This document shows positions 26,873-35,631 of a DNA stretch of 64,000 nt, piece by piece (the first letter of the stretch is position 1; every line of letters starts with the position of its first letter). Source of the DNA: Aliikangiella coralliicola (GTDB lineage Bacteria > Pseudomonadota > Gammaproteobacteria > Enterobacterales > Kangiellaceae); NCBI RefSeq assembly GCF_007004725.1, contig NZ_ML660160.1, positions 434,001 through 498,000 of the forward strand, written 5' to 3'. Position numbers and translations under genes: made by a program. The notes beneath the pieces are model-generated. The model made no database searches. It saw nothing but the letters and a program-made list of their open reading frames with translations, and was not told the origin of the DNA.

Positions 26873-27726
26873 GGAATCTACGACTGGTCTTATGGCTTGT
26901 TCTGTCGTCGAGCTTAGTTTGGTTTTCGGGATCTTTAGCTGCTGGCGAAGCTAAGAAAACTGAACCGGCTAAACGTATTATCGCTTTGTCGCCGCATTCG
27001 GTTGAAATGCTTTATGCTATTGGCGTCGGTGATCGCATTGTGGGAACGGTTGAATATGCTGACTTCCCGAAAGATGCGCTTAAAATTCGGCGTATAGGGA
27101 GCTACACCGGCATACAGATTGAACAGGTTGTTGCGCTAAAGCCTGATTTAATTGTTGCCTGGAAAAGTGGAAACAAATTGGCTGACTTGAATAAATTAGA
27201 ATCACTCGGGTTGAATATCTATTATACGCATCCCAAAAAAATGGATGAAATTAGTCGAGATCTGATTGTATTAGGAAAAAAAGTCGGCGCGGAAAAAAAA
27301 GCTCAACAAGTCGCAGAGCAAATCACTAAAAAGTACGATGAAATAAAGTCGCGATACAAAGATAAAAAGAAAGTTAAAGTTTTTTACCAGCTATGGCATG
27401 AGCCACTTAGAACTATTGGCCCAAAAAGCTGGATTGAATCTTTGGTCAATGATTGTAATGGAAGTAATTTATTTCATGATGCGGATGCACCTTATCCCGT
27501 GGTTTCTCTGGAAAATGTTTTAGTTAAAAATCCGGAAGTTATTGTCATTCCTCATCACTCAGGAGAAGTTGGTGCAAAAAAAGAAATTTGGAATGGTTGG
27601 GATAATATTAAAGCAGTAAAAGAAAAACGAATTTTCACTATGAATGGAGACATTCTTCATCGTTTTGGTCCACGAGCTATTCAGGGACTGGAGAAACTTT
27701 GTGAGGCGATTGATAGCGCCAGGTAG
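26869..27726 (+). CDS. btuF: BtuF-type periplasmic corrinoid-binding protein
   Basis: A 285-aa protein with a signal peptide (MRNLRLVLWLVLSSSLVWF, probable cleavage after SLA or AAG). It has the helical-backbone receptor fold: RIIALSPHSVEMLYAIG, VVALKPDLIVAW, and a C-terminal lobe with NVLVKNPEVIVIPHH. It starts with GTG overlapping the cobO stop. It should deliver cobalamin or cobinamide from BtuB to BtuCD. Being last in the operon, it shares riboswitch 1 control. Confidence 0.88.
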   Translation: MRNLRLVLWLVLSSSLVWFSGSLAAGEAKKTEPAKRIIALSPHSVEMLYAIGVGDRIVGTVEYADFPKDALKIRRIGSYTGIQIEQVVALKPDLIVAWKSGNKLADLNKLESLGLNIYYTHPKKMDEISRDLIVLGKKVGAEKKAQQVAEQITKKYDEIKSRYKDKKKVKVFYQLWHEPLRTIGPKSWIESLVNDCNGSNLFHDADAPYPVVSLENVLVKNPEVIVIPHHSGEVGAKKEIWNGWDNIKAVKEKRIFTMNGDILHRFGPRAIQGLEKLCEAIDSAR

Positions 27727-27814
27727 TGCGCCTTGTTAAAGCATTTTTACTAATTTGATAAGTAAGAGTAGAGAATTTTGGATTGATTTTGACATTGTTA
27801 AAATCTAACAGGGA

Positions 27815-27966
27815 AGTGTTTTGGTGAGCTAAGTGGTTCGAGTAAGAATCGAACGTAAACGGGAAATCGGTGAAATTCCGACGCTGCCCCCGCAACGGTA
27901 ATAGTAATAACTGATCTCTATTAATCATAGGTGATATTTTTACTTTAGCCCGGAGACCGGCTTAGT
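27815..27966 (+). promoter_or_regulatory. Cobalamin riboswitch 2
   Basis: A GGTG-containing 5' part is followed by ACGGGAAATCGGTGAAATTCCG, then GCTGCCCCCGCAACGGT, and the B12 box AGCCCGGAGACCGGCTTA at about 27947-27964. It should repress btuB and probably the following cob genes when adenosylcobalamin is plentiful. It is more compact than riboswitch 1 and lacks that one's repeat insert. Confidence 0.93.
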
Positions 27967-28000
27967 TAAATTTTTAAGTAGGGGAGTAATCCCGTAGTCG

Positions 28001-28024
28001 ATGACGCGGTGGGCGTCATTTTAT
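28001..28024 (+). terminator. Hairpin in the expression platform of riboswitch 2
   Basis: ATGACGC-GGTGG-GCGTCAT followed by TTTAT lies between the B12 box and the btuB ribosome site (AAAGGT). It fits an attenuator or a structure that blocks ribosome access, switched by ligand binding. Confidence 0.6.
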
Positions 28025-28038
28025 AAAGGTAAGATAAA

Positions 28039-29874
28039 ATGAAAAGAAGTTTTGTTGCGCAGTCGGTTGCGTTAGTTCTAGCATCTTCAGCCTCGTTTGC
28101 TGTTTTAGCTGATGACTCAGCATTAGTTAATGATTCTGCAGATGACGATAGTGTTATTGTTGTCACAGCTAATCGGATGAAGCAAGATATCAATGATACG
28201 CTGGCTGACGTTGAAATTATTGACCGGGCTGAAATCGAGAGAATTCAACCCCAGTCATTTGTTGATTTGTTGGTAAATGTGGCTGGAATCGACTTTGTGC
28301 AGAGAGGTGGGCATGGTCAGGAGACTTCCATTTTTAGTCGTGGGACCAATTCGAACCAAACATTAATTTTGATTGATGGGGTGAGAGTAGCGTCAGCTAC
28401 TTTGGGAGTAAAGTCTGTTTCTAATATTTCAATTTCGCAAATTGAGCGAGTTGAAATTGTAAAAGGCCCACGCGCTGCCTTGTGGGGAAGTGATGCTATT
28501 GGCGGTGTCATCCAGATTTTTACCCGTCGTTTTTCACCTGGCGAACATAAAGTTTCGGCAACAATTGGTTCAAATGGTGCTCGCGAAATCGATGTCTCAG
28601 TTGGGGTGGGTAGCGGTGATTTTGTTAATACGATTACCTATGGTCGAAGAGAGACTGATGGATTTGACGCGCGAATTGATAACGAGCCAGATGACGACGG
28701 ATTCGAGTACGATAGTTTAGCGATTCGAGGTGATTATCAATTATCTGACTATAATACTGTGGACTGGGTGGTACAGGCGGACGAAGGTAAAAATGACTTC
28801 GACACAACCTGGGGCGGCAATGTATCTCACTTTAATAATTATCTATGGAATTTGCGATTTAATCACGAAAACAACGGTTGGAATAATCAACTGGCGGTGA
28901 GTGGTGTTCGTGATCAGAGTTTTTCTACCGGCAATGGCGTTACTCGCGAAAGTGCCGGTGTTTTCGAAACCCGTCGTCTTCAATACTCAATCCTTACACG
29001 AAAAAGTGTCACGGATGAACTGTCGATCGGCGGTGGAATCGATCGATATGAAGATAGCATTGAGAAATCGACGGCTACCTATGCGAATGAGAACCGTCAA
29101 ACGAAAAGTTTTCACGTGAGTGCGAATTATGTTGGCGAAACTTTCCTTGCCGATTTTGCTGTACGTAAAGATGATGTTGAACAAGTCGCTAATGAGAAGA
29201 CATTTAACTTCAGCTTCGGCTATCGATTGGATGACGACAACTTGTTGAGTTTAAATTATGGCGAAGGATTTAAAGCGCCTACTTTTAACGATCTCTTTTA
29301 CCCTCAGGGCGGTAATCCAAACTTGAAGTTTGAGACTTCAGATAATTTGGAGCTTTTGTATAAAGGGGTTTTCACTGATAGCAGTTTAACTGTGAGTGTT
29401 TATGATTCTGAAATTGAAAACCTGATCCAATGGGTGCGTGGTAGCAATGGTATCTGGTCTCCACAAAATGTTGGTGAAGCGGAAATTTCAGGCGTTGATG
29501 TTAGTTATAGCCTTACTCAAGGAGACTATCAACATGAAATAACTGCTAGCCGAGTTTCGGCAGAAGATGCTAACTCAGGTGATCCGCTGATCAGAAGAGC
29601 AAAAAATCATTTTGGTTATCAAATTTCATTTGCTAGTGACAAGTTTGATTGGTTTAGCCAATTAGAATATGTCGGTAAGCGCCCTGAAGTCGGCGATATT
29701 GAGTTAGATAGCTATACCCGAGTCAATGTTGGCGTCGGCTATCAATTTGATAATCATTGGCAGTTGAAATTTAAAGTGAATGACTTGTTTGATGAGGCAC
29801 CTACGACTGTTGCTGGTTACAACCCGATTGAACGAGAGTTTTATCTCACGGTTAGTCACCAGAATTTATTCTAG
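28039..29874 (+). CDS. btuB: BtuB-type TonB-dependent vitamin B12 receptor
   Basis: A 611-aa outer-membrane receptor. The signal peptide ends near VLA. DSVIVVTA is the TonB box (E. coli BtuB has DTLVVTA), followed by a plug domain with LLVNVAGIDFVQRGG and VEIVKGPRAALWGSDAIGG. A 22-strand-type barrel follows, ending in aromatic ...LTVSHQNLF, the outer-membrane insertion signal. It sits directly behind riboswitch 2. Confidence 0.94.
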   Translation: MKRSFVAQSVALVLASSASFAVLADDSALVNDSADDDSVIVVTANRMKQDINDTLADVEIIDRAEIERIQPQSFVDLLVNVAGIDFVQRGGHGQETSIFSRGTNSNQTLILIDGVRVASATLGVKSVSNISISQIERVEIVKGPRAALWGSDAIGGVIQIFTRRFSPGEHKVSATIGSNGAREIDVSVGVGSGDFVNTITYGRRETDGFDARIDNEPDDDGFEYDSLAIRGDYQLSDYNTVDWVVQADEGKNDFDTTWGGNVSHFNNYLWNLRFNHENNGWNNQLAVSGVRDQSFSTGNGVTRESAGVFETRRLQYSILTRKSVTDELSIGGGIDRYEDSIEKSTATYANENRQTKSFHVSANYVGETFLADFAVRKDDVEQVANEKTFNFSFGYRLDDDNLLSLNYGEGFKAPTFNDLFYPQGGNPNLKFETSDNLELLYKGVFTDSSLTVSVYDSEIENLIQWVRGSNGIWSPQNVGEAEISGVDVSYSLTQGDYQHEITASRVSAEDANSGDPLIRRAKNHFGYQISFASDKFDWFSQLEYVGKRPEVGDIELDSYTRVNVGVGYQFDNHWQLKFKVNDLFDEAPTTVAGYNPIEREFYLTVSHQNLF

Positions 29875-29881
29875 CCTCTCG

Positions 29882-29915
29882 CAATGTGTGGCGGCAGATT
29901 AGTCGCCGCACATTG
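29882..29915 (+). terminator. Strong stem-loop after btuB
   Basis: CAATGTGTGGCG / CGCCGCACATTG is a 12-bp stem with one G-U pair and a 10-base loop, starting eight bases after the btuB stop. No T run follows, so it may be an RNA-stabilising hairpin or a weak terminator. Confidence 0.5.
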
Positions 29916-29923
29916 AATATTAA

Positions 29924-29957
29924 AATAGTGTCTTAACCGAAATAGTATCCTAACCGA
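29924..29957 (+). repeat. 17-nt tandem duplication
   Basis: AATAGTGTCTTAACCGA is followed at once by AATAGTATCCTAACCGA (15 of 17 identical). Non-coding, between btuB and the next gene. Confidence 0.7.
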
Positions 29958-30038
29958 TAGATTACTGTTACTAATAGACTGTTAATTTGCCTTGAAGCGA
30001 ATGAAAAAATTAGATATTTGTTGATTGAGCTGTCAATT

Positions 30039-30632
30039 ATGGAAAAACAAAAAACCTGTTTTTATCTTGCTCGTCACGGCGAAACCCAGTGGAATAAAAT
30101 TCGTCGATTGCAAGGTCGGCTTGATAGTAGTTTGACCGTTGCCGGTAAAAATCAGGCGACTCAAATTGTAGAATCTTTATCGCGCGCCGAAATTGAATTG
30201 ATTGTTTCATCGCCTTTAGGACGGGCGAAATCAACAGCAGAACTCTGCCGAAGTAAAATTTCTGTTGAATTAAAAATTCATGATTTATTGGTAGAGCGTC
30301 ATTTTGGTGATTGGCAATCGAGCTACTTTGATGATTTATCCGATAAGGAGCACTTCGAGCAGGTTTTTTTCCAGGTGACCGAGCATGCTCCACCGCGAGG
30401 AGAAAGTGGTCTTGAATGCGGTTCTCGAATTCAACAGGCATTATCCGATATTGCGCAATCTCACTCAGAATCCAAAATTCTAGTGGTTACTCATGGTGAT
30501 GCAATACGTTGTTTTATGGCGACATTAGCGCAAGACAGTCACTGTGATGCATATAGTCAGTATGGTAATGGAAAAATCTTTCCGATCAATTATTGCCATC
30601 AATTCGAACGATTCACATCTGTTGGCTCCTGA
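30039..30632 (+). CDS. Histidine phosphatase family protein, second CobC-like
   Basis: A 197-aa protein with the phospho-His motif LARHGETQWN, SSPLGRAKSTAELCR, ERHFGDWQS and VVTHGDAIRCF. The ATG at 30039 was chosen; upstream in-frame codons add seven residues without support. It may be another alpha-ribazole phosphatase or act on a different phosphate in the same pathway, since it is followed by cbiB after eight bases. Exact substrate unknown. Confidence 0.8.
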   Translation: MEKQKTCFYLARHGETQWNKIRRLQGRLDSSLTVAGKNQATQIVESLSRAEIELIVSSPLGRAKSTAELCRSKISVELKIHDLLVERHFGDWQSSYFDDLSDKEHFEQVFFQVTEHAPPRGESGLECGSRIQQALSDIAQSHSESKILVVTHGDAIRCFMATLAQDSHCDAYSQYGNGKIFPINYCHQFERFTSVGS

Positions 30633-30640
30633 GCATTGCC

Positions 30641-31630
30641 ATGTTAACCGGTGTTCTGGTGTTATCAATTGCGATCATTATCGACCGATATTTTGGTGAG
30701 GTGAGTCGCTTTCATCCGCTGGTTGGGTTTGGTAATTTAGCGAATCAAATCGAATCGCGTTTTAACAAAAAAATGCTTTGTGGGCGAAGTCGAGTTCAAA
30801 CATTAAAAAGGCTTTATGGTTTTTTCGCCTGGAACATTGTCGTGCTGCCATTGCCGGTCAGTTACTATTTAGCCTCAACCTCTCTTCCATCTGAAGCTAT
30901 TTCCAATTGGCTGTTTATTTTACTAGATATCATTGTCGTTTATTTTGCGATAGGGTTAAATAGTTTGAAACAGCATGCGTTAAATATTGCTGAACCCTTA
31001 GCAAATAAAAATATTACCGCAGCGAGACAAGCAGTCAGTTTAATCGTTAGCCGAGAAACCCAATCAATGGATGACAAGGCGATCGCCCGAGCGACAGTTG
31101 AATCTGTGCTTGAGAATGGACATGACGCAGTTCTTGCCAGTTTATTTTGGTATGCGGTAGGCGGCGCGCCGTTGGTTATTTTACACCGTCTTGCAAACAC
31201 ATTGGATGCGATGTGGGGTTACAAAAGCGAGCGTTTTATTCATTTTGGTTGGTTTGCTGCCAAAGCTGATGATTGGCTTGGTTGGCCTTCTGCTAAAATA
31301 ACCGGCGCATTTTATTTACTCGCAAAACCGCGGCGTTTAATAAACATTACTCGAATCATTCGTCGCTCGTTAATGCAAAGTCGACGCTATAAAAGTTTAA
31401 ATGGCGGGTGGGTGATGGCCATGGGAGCAAATGTTTTGAAAATAAAACTAGGCGGAGTGGCTGTTTATCACGGTCAATCCACTGAGTCGGTTGTTCTGGG
31501 GCAAGCAGAGCCCGCGGCGACAACAGATATCAACAGAAGCCTGTCGCTAGTTGAACGCGCAAGTATTTTGTTTGTATATGTGTTGATGCTAATCTCGGTT
31601 TCTATCTGGTTTATATTTCCGGGGTTTTAG
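30641..31630 (+). CDS. cbiB: Adenosylcobinamide-phosphate synthase CbiB (CobD in aerobic naming)
   Basis: A 329-aa inner-membrane enzyme attaching aminopropanol phosphate to adenosylcobyric acid. IIDRYFGEVSRFHPLVGFG is the typical start (usual DxxxGDPxxxHPVxxxG), and VSRETQSMDDKAIARATVES and ENGHDAVLASLFWYAVGGAP are signature blocks. The ATG at 30641 fits this alignment; the TTG at 30593 would overlap the previous gene. About five membrane segments. Confidence 0.92.
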   Translation: MLTGVLVLSIAIIIDRYFGEVSRFHPLVGFGNLANQIESRFNKKMLCGRSRVQTLKRLYGFFAWNIVVLPLPVSYYLASTSLPSEAISNWLFILLDIIVVYFAIGLNSLKQHALNIAEPLANKNITAARQAVSLIVSRETQSMDDKAIARATVESVLENGHDAVLASLFWYAVGGAPLVILHRLANTLDAMWGYKSERFIHFGWFAAKADDWLGWPSAKITGAFYLLAKPRRLINITRIIRRSLMQSRRYKSLNGGWVMAMGANVLKIKLGGVAVYHGQSTESVVLGQAEPAATTDINRSLSLVERASILFVYVLMLISVSIWFIFPGF

Positions 31631-31760
31631 TTTCATGATAGATCGTTTTATTTGAGTCGGTTTCATTAGAATTGGATTGGACGGTTTAGTTCGGTGAGTT
31701 AATTGAATGGGGTTAATTAATATATGATAGAGTTAGTTAAAATATGAAGAGTCTATTGCA

Positions 31761-32891
31761 ATGAGTTTGACACATGGCGGCCAACTCAACTCAGTTGCTG
31801 AGCAATTTGATCTAGACACAGAGGGCTGGCTCGATCTGTCAACTGGCATCAGCCCTTTTAGTTACCCTGTTTCTGATATTCCCCAGTCAATTTGGCGTGA
31901 GTTGCCTGTTCCTTCGGCTAATCTGATTCAACAAGCGACAAATTACTATAGTGGAAATAATTTATTATCAATCAGCGGTTTGAATGAGAATATTCACACA
32001 AGTCGTTTAATGGTCACCAATGGCAGTCAGAGTGTTATTCAATCGTTACCTATGGTTAAACGTAAAAATATTTCCAGCAATAGTGATGCGTCAACCATTC
32101 AAGTTTTCGTGCCTGAAGTCGGCTACAAAGAACATGAAAAAGCATGGCGTGATCAAGGTTTTAAAGTCGTTCATTATCGGAAGCTTCCTCAGCCTGAACA
32201 ATTGACCAGAAATTGTGTGGTGGTTGTGATTAACCCTAATAATCCCGGAGGGGAAAAATTTGCGGTAGATAGTCTGATTGCCCTCGCTACAAATTTATCG
32301 GAGCTTGGTGGTTGGTTGGTGATAGATGAAGCTTTTATGGACGTATTTTCTCACCAATGTTCGATGATTACTGAAGTCATGAAACAGGAAAGCTCGTTGA
32401 GTGATTGCGTTATCGTGTTACGTTCAGTAGGAAAGTTTTTTGGATTGGCCGGAATTCGTATTGGCTTCGTTTGTACAACAGAAGATATTTTGGAGCAACT
32501 CCGTGATATGCTGGGGCCGTGGCAAGTGAATGGCCCTGCGTTGTTGATTGCCGAAAAGGCGCTTGGTGATTTAGAGTGGCAGCGTCGGCAACGCGAACGG
32601 CTTTCTATTCAGCGCTCAAAATTGCAAGCGCTTTTGACAGTTCAATTTGAATTAGATGAAATTGTTGGAACTGATCTTTTCCTGACGGTAAAGACAAATT
32701 CGGCCGAGCAGTGGTTTGAAAGGCTCTGCCGCCACAAAGTTTATGTTAGGCTTTGTGACGAAAAGAATGCGATACGTTTTGGTATTCCTGATGATACTGG
32801 TTTGGAAAGGCTGCAGCTAGTTTTCGAAAAAATTAGCCAAGCATATCCTGAAGAGCAAAAGCCTCAGTCTATTCAGGGGAGAGACCAATGA
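31761..32891 (+). CDS. cobD: Threonine-phosphate decarboxylase, PLP-dependent
   Basis: A 376-aa class I aminotransferase-fold enzyme forming (R)-1-amino-2-propanol phosphate from L-threonine phosphate, the linker used by CbiB. LTHGGQLNSVAEQFD and WLDLSTGISPFSYP are the family start, VVINPNNPGGE and WLVIDEAFMD bind PLP, and K225 in SVGKFFGLAGIRIGF is the Schiff-base lysine. It overlaps the next gene by four bases. (Called cobC in Pseudomonas naming.). Confidence 0.92.
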   Translation: MSLTHGGQLNSVAEQFDLDTEGWLDLSTGISPFSYPVSDIPQSIWRELPVPSANLIQQATNYYSGNNLLSISGLNENIHTSRLMVTNGSQSVIQSLPMVKRKNISSNSDASTIQVFVPEVGYKEHEKAWRDQGFKVVHYRKLPQPEQLTRNCVVVVINPNNPGGEKFAVDSLIALATNLSELGGWLVIDEAFMDVFSHQCSMITEVMKQESSLSDCVIVLRSVGKFFGLAGIRIGFVCTTEDILEQLRDMLGPWQVNGPALLIAEKALGDLEWQRRQRERLSIQRSKLQALLTVQFELDEIVGTDLFLTVKTNSAEQWFERLCRHKVYVRLCDEKNAIRFGIPDDTGLERLQLVFEKISQAYPEEQKPQSIQGRDQ

Positions 32892-33631
32892 GCCAACTAA
32901 AATTCGATGGCAAGGAGTTATCTGAGCAAGGGCTTAATCTTCATGCTATTTTTAAGATCGCTGATTTACCTGATGTGGTTAAGACGCAACTACTCGAATG
33001 TAGTGAAAATCTTAAAGCATATAATCAACTGATTGTTATTGCCCACGGTGGGAGATTGATGTGGCAGAAAGTCAAGGAATGGCAAACTCGTTTGCAGCCT
33101 CATGGTGAGAAAAATTCGCCGTTAAAATCGAAAGATCCGATTGATGATTTTTCGACTGAAATGGTCACTCAATTTTTTGCTCAAAGGTTTGCTGAAAATG
33201 AATTTGAACTCATTTTTCCGAATAACCCGGCACAAAATAATAAACCGATCGGACTACAAAAACTGGGCGAATTGGCGGGGTGGCATCATCCTTCACCGTT
33301 TCGAGTCGGAATTAATCAAGAGTGGGGAAGTTGGTTTGCTTATCGTGCCGTGGTGTTGGTAAAAAGCCAATACCAGCTGATTACTCATACCTATTTATCA
33401 CCATGTCATAATTGCCATGACAAACCGTGCATTAGCGCATGTCCTGCTGAAGCCCTGCGTGACGGCGATCTGTCATTAGAAAAATGCCTGGATTATCGGA
33501 AAAAGCAGAATTCCCTCTGTGAGAACCGTTGCCTGGCTCGACTGGCTTGCCCAATCGCCAAATCGAACCAATACAGTGAAGAACAGGTCAATTATCACTA
33601 TCGTTTATCTCTGGATACTATCACTAGTTAA
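32888..33631 (+). CDS. Ferredoxin-like Fe-S protein in the cobalamin operon (QueG/CblC-like?)
   Basis: A 247-aa cytoplasmic protein. The C-terminal part has C173-x2-C176-x4-C181-x3-C185-P, then C200, C211, C215 and C221-P, enough for two [4Fe-4S] clusters. The N-terminal 165 residues have no cysteine motif but contain LGELAGWHHPSPFRVGINQE and GSWFAYRAVVLV. These recall the nitroreductase-like B12-binding domain of epoxyqueuosine reductase and of CblC (MMACHC). It is translationally coupled (ATGA) to cobD. I infer a corrinoid reductase or upper-ligand remover; the sequence itself shows only the Fe-S ligands and the operon link. Confidence 0.6.
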   Translation: MSQLKFDGKELSEQGLNLHAIFKIADLPDVVKTQLLECSENLKAYNQLIVIAHGGRLMWQKVKEWQTRLQPHGEKNSPLKSKDPIDDFSTEMVTQFFAQRFAENEFELIFPNNPAQNNKPIGLQKLGELAGWHHPSPFRVGINQEWGSWFAYRAVVLVKSQYQLITHTYLSPCHNCHDKPCISACPAEALRDGDLSLEKCLDYRKKQNSLCENRCLARLACPIAKSNQYSEEQVNYHYRLSLDTITS

Positions 33632-34039
33632 GCTAAATCATTGTTATTCTTGCAAAAGTAGTGCATCACTTGCTATTCTGAAGAGGCATTTTATCGCCTG
33701 CAAAGTTAGTGATTAGATGCACATGCGTAAAATTTAGAACGGAGATCAATCGTTTTCCCTAAGCTCAGGTTAGTCACAAGATTGACAATCTCCGAAATCG
33801 GGTGTCGAGTGTTTAATTGTCTGGGGCAAATAAACTAGTAGCAGATAGGTCTGGAGCCAATGGTTCTGGAGGTAATAGTTCTGGAGGTAATAGTTCTGGA
33901 GGTAATAGTTCTGGAGGTAATAGTTCTAGAGTAGACGGACCGAAAGAAGTAGATAAAGCTGAACGAAAACTCAGCAGCAATGTAAGGGGTAATACCGGAA
34001 CGACTCGACTGTTAACAATAAAAGCAAGGGAGAAAGAAT
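33632..34039. other. Spacer with 15-bp minisatellite
   Basis: A 408-base gap between the cob operon and the BPSS1780-type gene. It holds a tandem repeat at 33863-33930 and a good GGGAG ribosome site for the next gene. A TTG-started frame can be read through the repeat (Asn-Ser-Ser-Gly-Gly units) but has no independent support. Confidence 0.5.
33863..33930 (+). repeat. 15-bp tandem repeat, about 4.5 copies
   Basis: GTTCTGGAGGTAATA is repeated at 33863, 33878, 33893 and 33908, with a partial copy GTTCTAGA at 33923. The four full copies are identical, which suggests recent expansion and likely length variation between strains. Confidence 0.9.
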
Positions 34040-34813
34040 ATGTCAGAAAATCCATATCAAACACCAGACGCCGACATAGAGCAGCCAGGTGCAAAAGGCG
34101 CTTTTCGGCTTGTCGGGCCTAGAGGGGTATCCGTTGGTAATGGCTGGAGCTGGATCTCCGGCGGTTTTGATTTTTTTAAGAAAAGTTGGTTGAACTGGAT
34201 ACTTACTATCATTGTCTGGTTTATCTTGATGCTTGTTGCGAATTTTGTGCCGATAATCGGGCAAATTTTTGTCATGCTGACGACCTATGTCTGGATCGCG
34301 GGATATATGGCTGGTTGCCGAGCGCAAGATGAAGGGAAACCTTTTGAAATAAGCTATTTGTTTGCGGGATTTTCACACAACACCGGGAAGTTGATATTGT
34401 TATCGGTAGCGATGGCAGTGATTTCTGTAATCGTAATGCTAATCGTTATGGGGCCAATCGCTTTGTCATTGGTCATGGGGGATGATGCAGCCGCTAGTCA
34501 AAGTATTGAAACCGATCCTTTGGGCTTTTTGCTACCCTTCTTATTTGTCATGTTATTGATGATCCCATTGGCGATGGCAATCTGGTTTGCTCCTGCGCTT
34601 ATCATTCTCAACAATTTATCGATTCCTGAGGCATTAAAAATGAGCTTCATGGGCTGCTTAAAAAATATTGTGCCTTTTTTGATTTACGGAATCATCGCGC
34701 TTATTCTCTACATCCTCGCGGTCATCCCGATAGGTCTTGGGTTACTTGTGTTAGGTCCAACCATGATCGCTTCAATTTATGTTTCCTATAAAGATATTTT
34801 TATTGAAGATTGA
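34040..34813 (+). CDS. BPSS1780-family membrane protein
   Basis: A 257-aa inner-membrane protein. A soluble N-terminus (MSENPYQTPDADIE) leads to VSVGNGWSWISGGFDFFKKSW, the family signature, then about five hydrophobic helices. FKKSWLNWI and a repeated SFMGCLKNIVPFLIYG segment suggest internal duplication. The role of the family is unknown. A GGGAG site precedes the ATG, and an intrinsic terminator follows. Confidence 0.75.
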   Translation: MSENPYQTPDADIEQPGAKGAFRLVGPRGVSVGNGWSWISGGFDFFKKSWLNWILTIIVWFILMLVANFVPIIGQIFVMLTTYVWIAGYMAGCRAQDEGKPFEISYLFAGFSHNTGKLILLSVAMAVISVIVMLIVMGPIALSLVMGDDAAASQSIETDPLGFLLPFLFVMLLMIPLAMAIWFAPALIILNNLSIPEALKMSFMGCLKNIVPFLIYGIIALILYILAVIPIGLGLLVLGPTMIASIYVSYKDIFIED

Positions 34814-34836
34814 TTGAAGTCTAAGGGACTAATTTG

Positions 34837-34873
34837 AAAGAGGCTGGTCGAAAAGCGGCAAGCCTCTTTTTAT
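34837..34873 (+). terminator. Intrinsic terminator after the BPSS1780-type gene
   Basis: AAAGAGGCT / AGCCTCTTT is a perfect 9-bp stem with a 15-base loop, running into TTTTTATT. Confidence 0.85.
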
Positions 34874-34976
34874 TGGCTTTTTTTGTGATGGCTGAAGGCG
34901 AACGCCTCATTTCGCATACCTTCAAATAGCTGGAAGCCGCGCAGGCTCTTGGTCTTCCGGTTATCTTAACTATCAC

Positions 34977-35006
34977 TTGAATTCGTACTCGTCGAAGAGA
35001 TATGAT
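34977..35006 (+). promoter_or_regulatory. Sigma-70-type promoter of efpL
   Basis: TTGAAT (34977-34982), an 18-base spacer and TATGAT (35001-35006), about 50 bases before the efpL start. Confidence 0.55.
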
Positions 35007-35058
35007 AGCCTCCAATTTTGAAAAATAGCTTATAAATTAACGATAGAAAAGAGAAACG

Positions 35059-35628
35059 ATGCCTAGAGCGAGTGAATTAAAACGCGGTATGGCCGTGGAA
35101 TACAACGGTAAGTTATTGTTAGTTAAACATATCGATGTCCATAGTCCCAGTGCGCGGGGAGCGGCGACACTCTACAAGACCCGCTTCGCCGACATTACCA
35201 CTGGTGGTAAAGTCGAGCACACATTTAAAGGTGACGACGTGCTCTCGCAGGTTGAACTGAGCCGTCATGCCGTGAGTTTTTCATACAATGATGGCGATGA
35301 TTATATTTTCATGGATAATGAAGATTACAGCCAATTTACCTTTAAGCGCGCAGATATAGAAGATGAGCTATTGTTTATTAATGAATCTATTGAAGGTTTG
35401 GTGGTGCTGACAGTTGACGGTAGTACCGTTGGGCTAGAGCTACCCCAGTCTGTTGAAATGGAAATATCAGAGACAGATCCTTCGATTAAAGGGGCATCAG
35501 CATCGGCGAGAACTAAACCTGCACGTTTTCCGACAGGATTGACCATTCAGGTTCCAGAGTACATTTCTAATGGCGAGAAAGTTAAGATTAATGTTGCCGA
35601 CAAGAAATTTATGGGAAGAGCAGAGTAA
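35059..35628 (+). CDS. efpL: Elongation factor P-like protein EfpL (YeiP)
   Basis: A 189-aa three-domain translation factor. It binds ribosomes stalled at difficult sequences such as polyproline. The beta3-beta4 loop reads [13 protein letters not shown], with Arg33 in the place held by modified lysine in EF-P. This arginine and the ARGAATLYK context separate EfpL from EF-P. The C-terminal OB domains ([21 protein letters not shown]) are complete. pssA begins only three bases after the stop, so the two are probably one transcript. Confidence 0.93.
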   Translation: MPRASELKRGMAVEYNGKLLLVKHIDVHSPSARGAATLYKTRFADITTGGKVEHTFKGDDVLSQVELSRHAVSFSYNDGDDYIFMDNEDYSQFTFKRADIEDELLFINESIEGLVVLTVDGSTVGLELPQSVEMEISETDPSIKGASASARTKPARFPTGLTIQVPEYISNGEKVKINVADKKFMGRAE

Positions 35629-35631
35629 CTA

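Noticed and set aside
33817-34122. 101-codon frame through the 15-bp repeats
   Set aside because: TTG start without ribosome site, overlaps the well-supported gene at 34040, and the composition is explained by the repeat.
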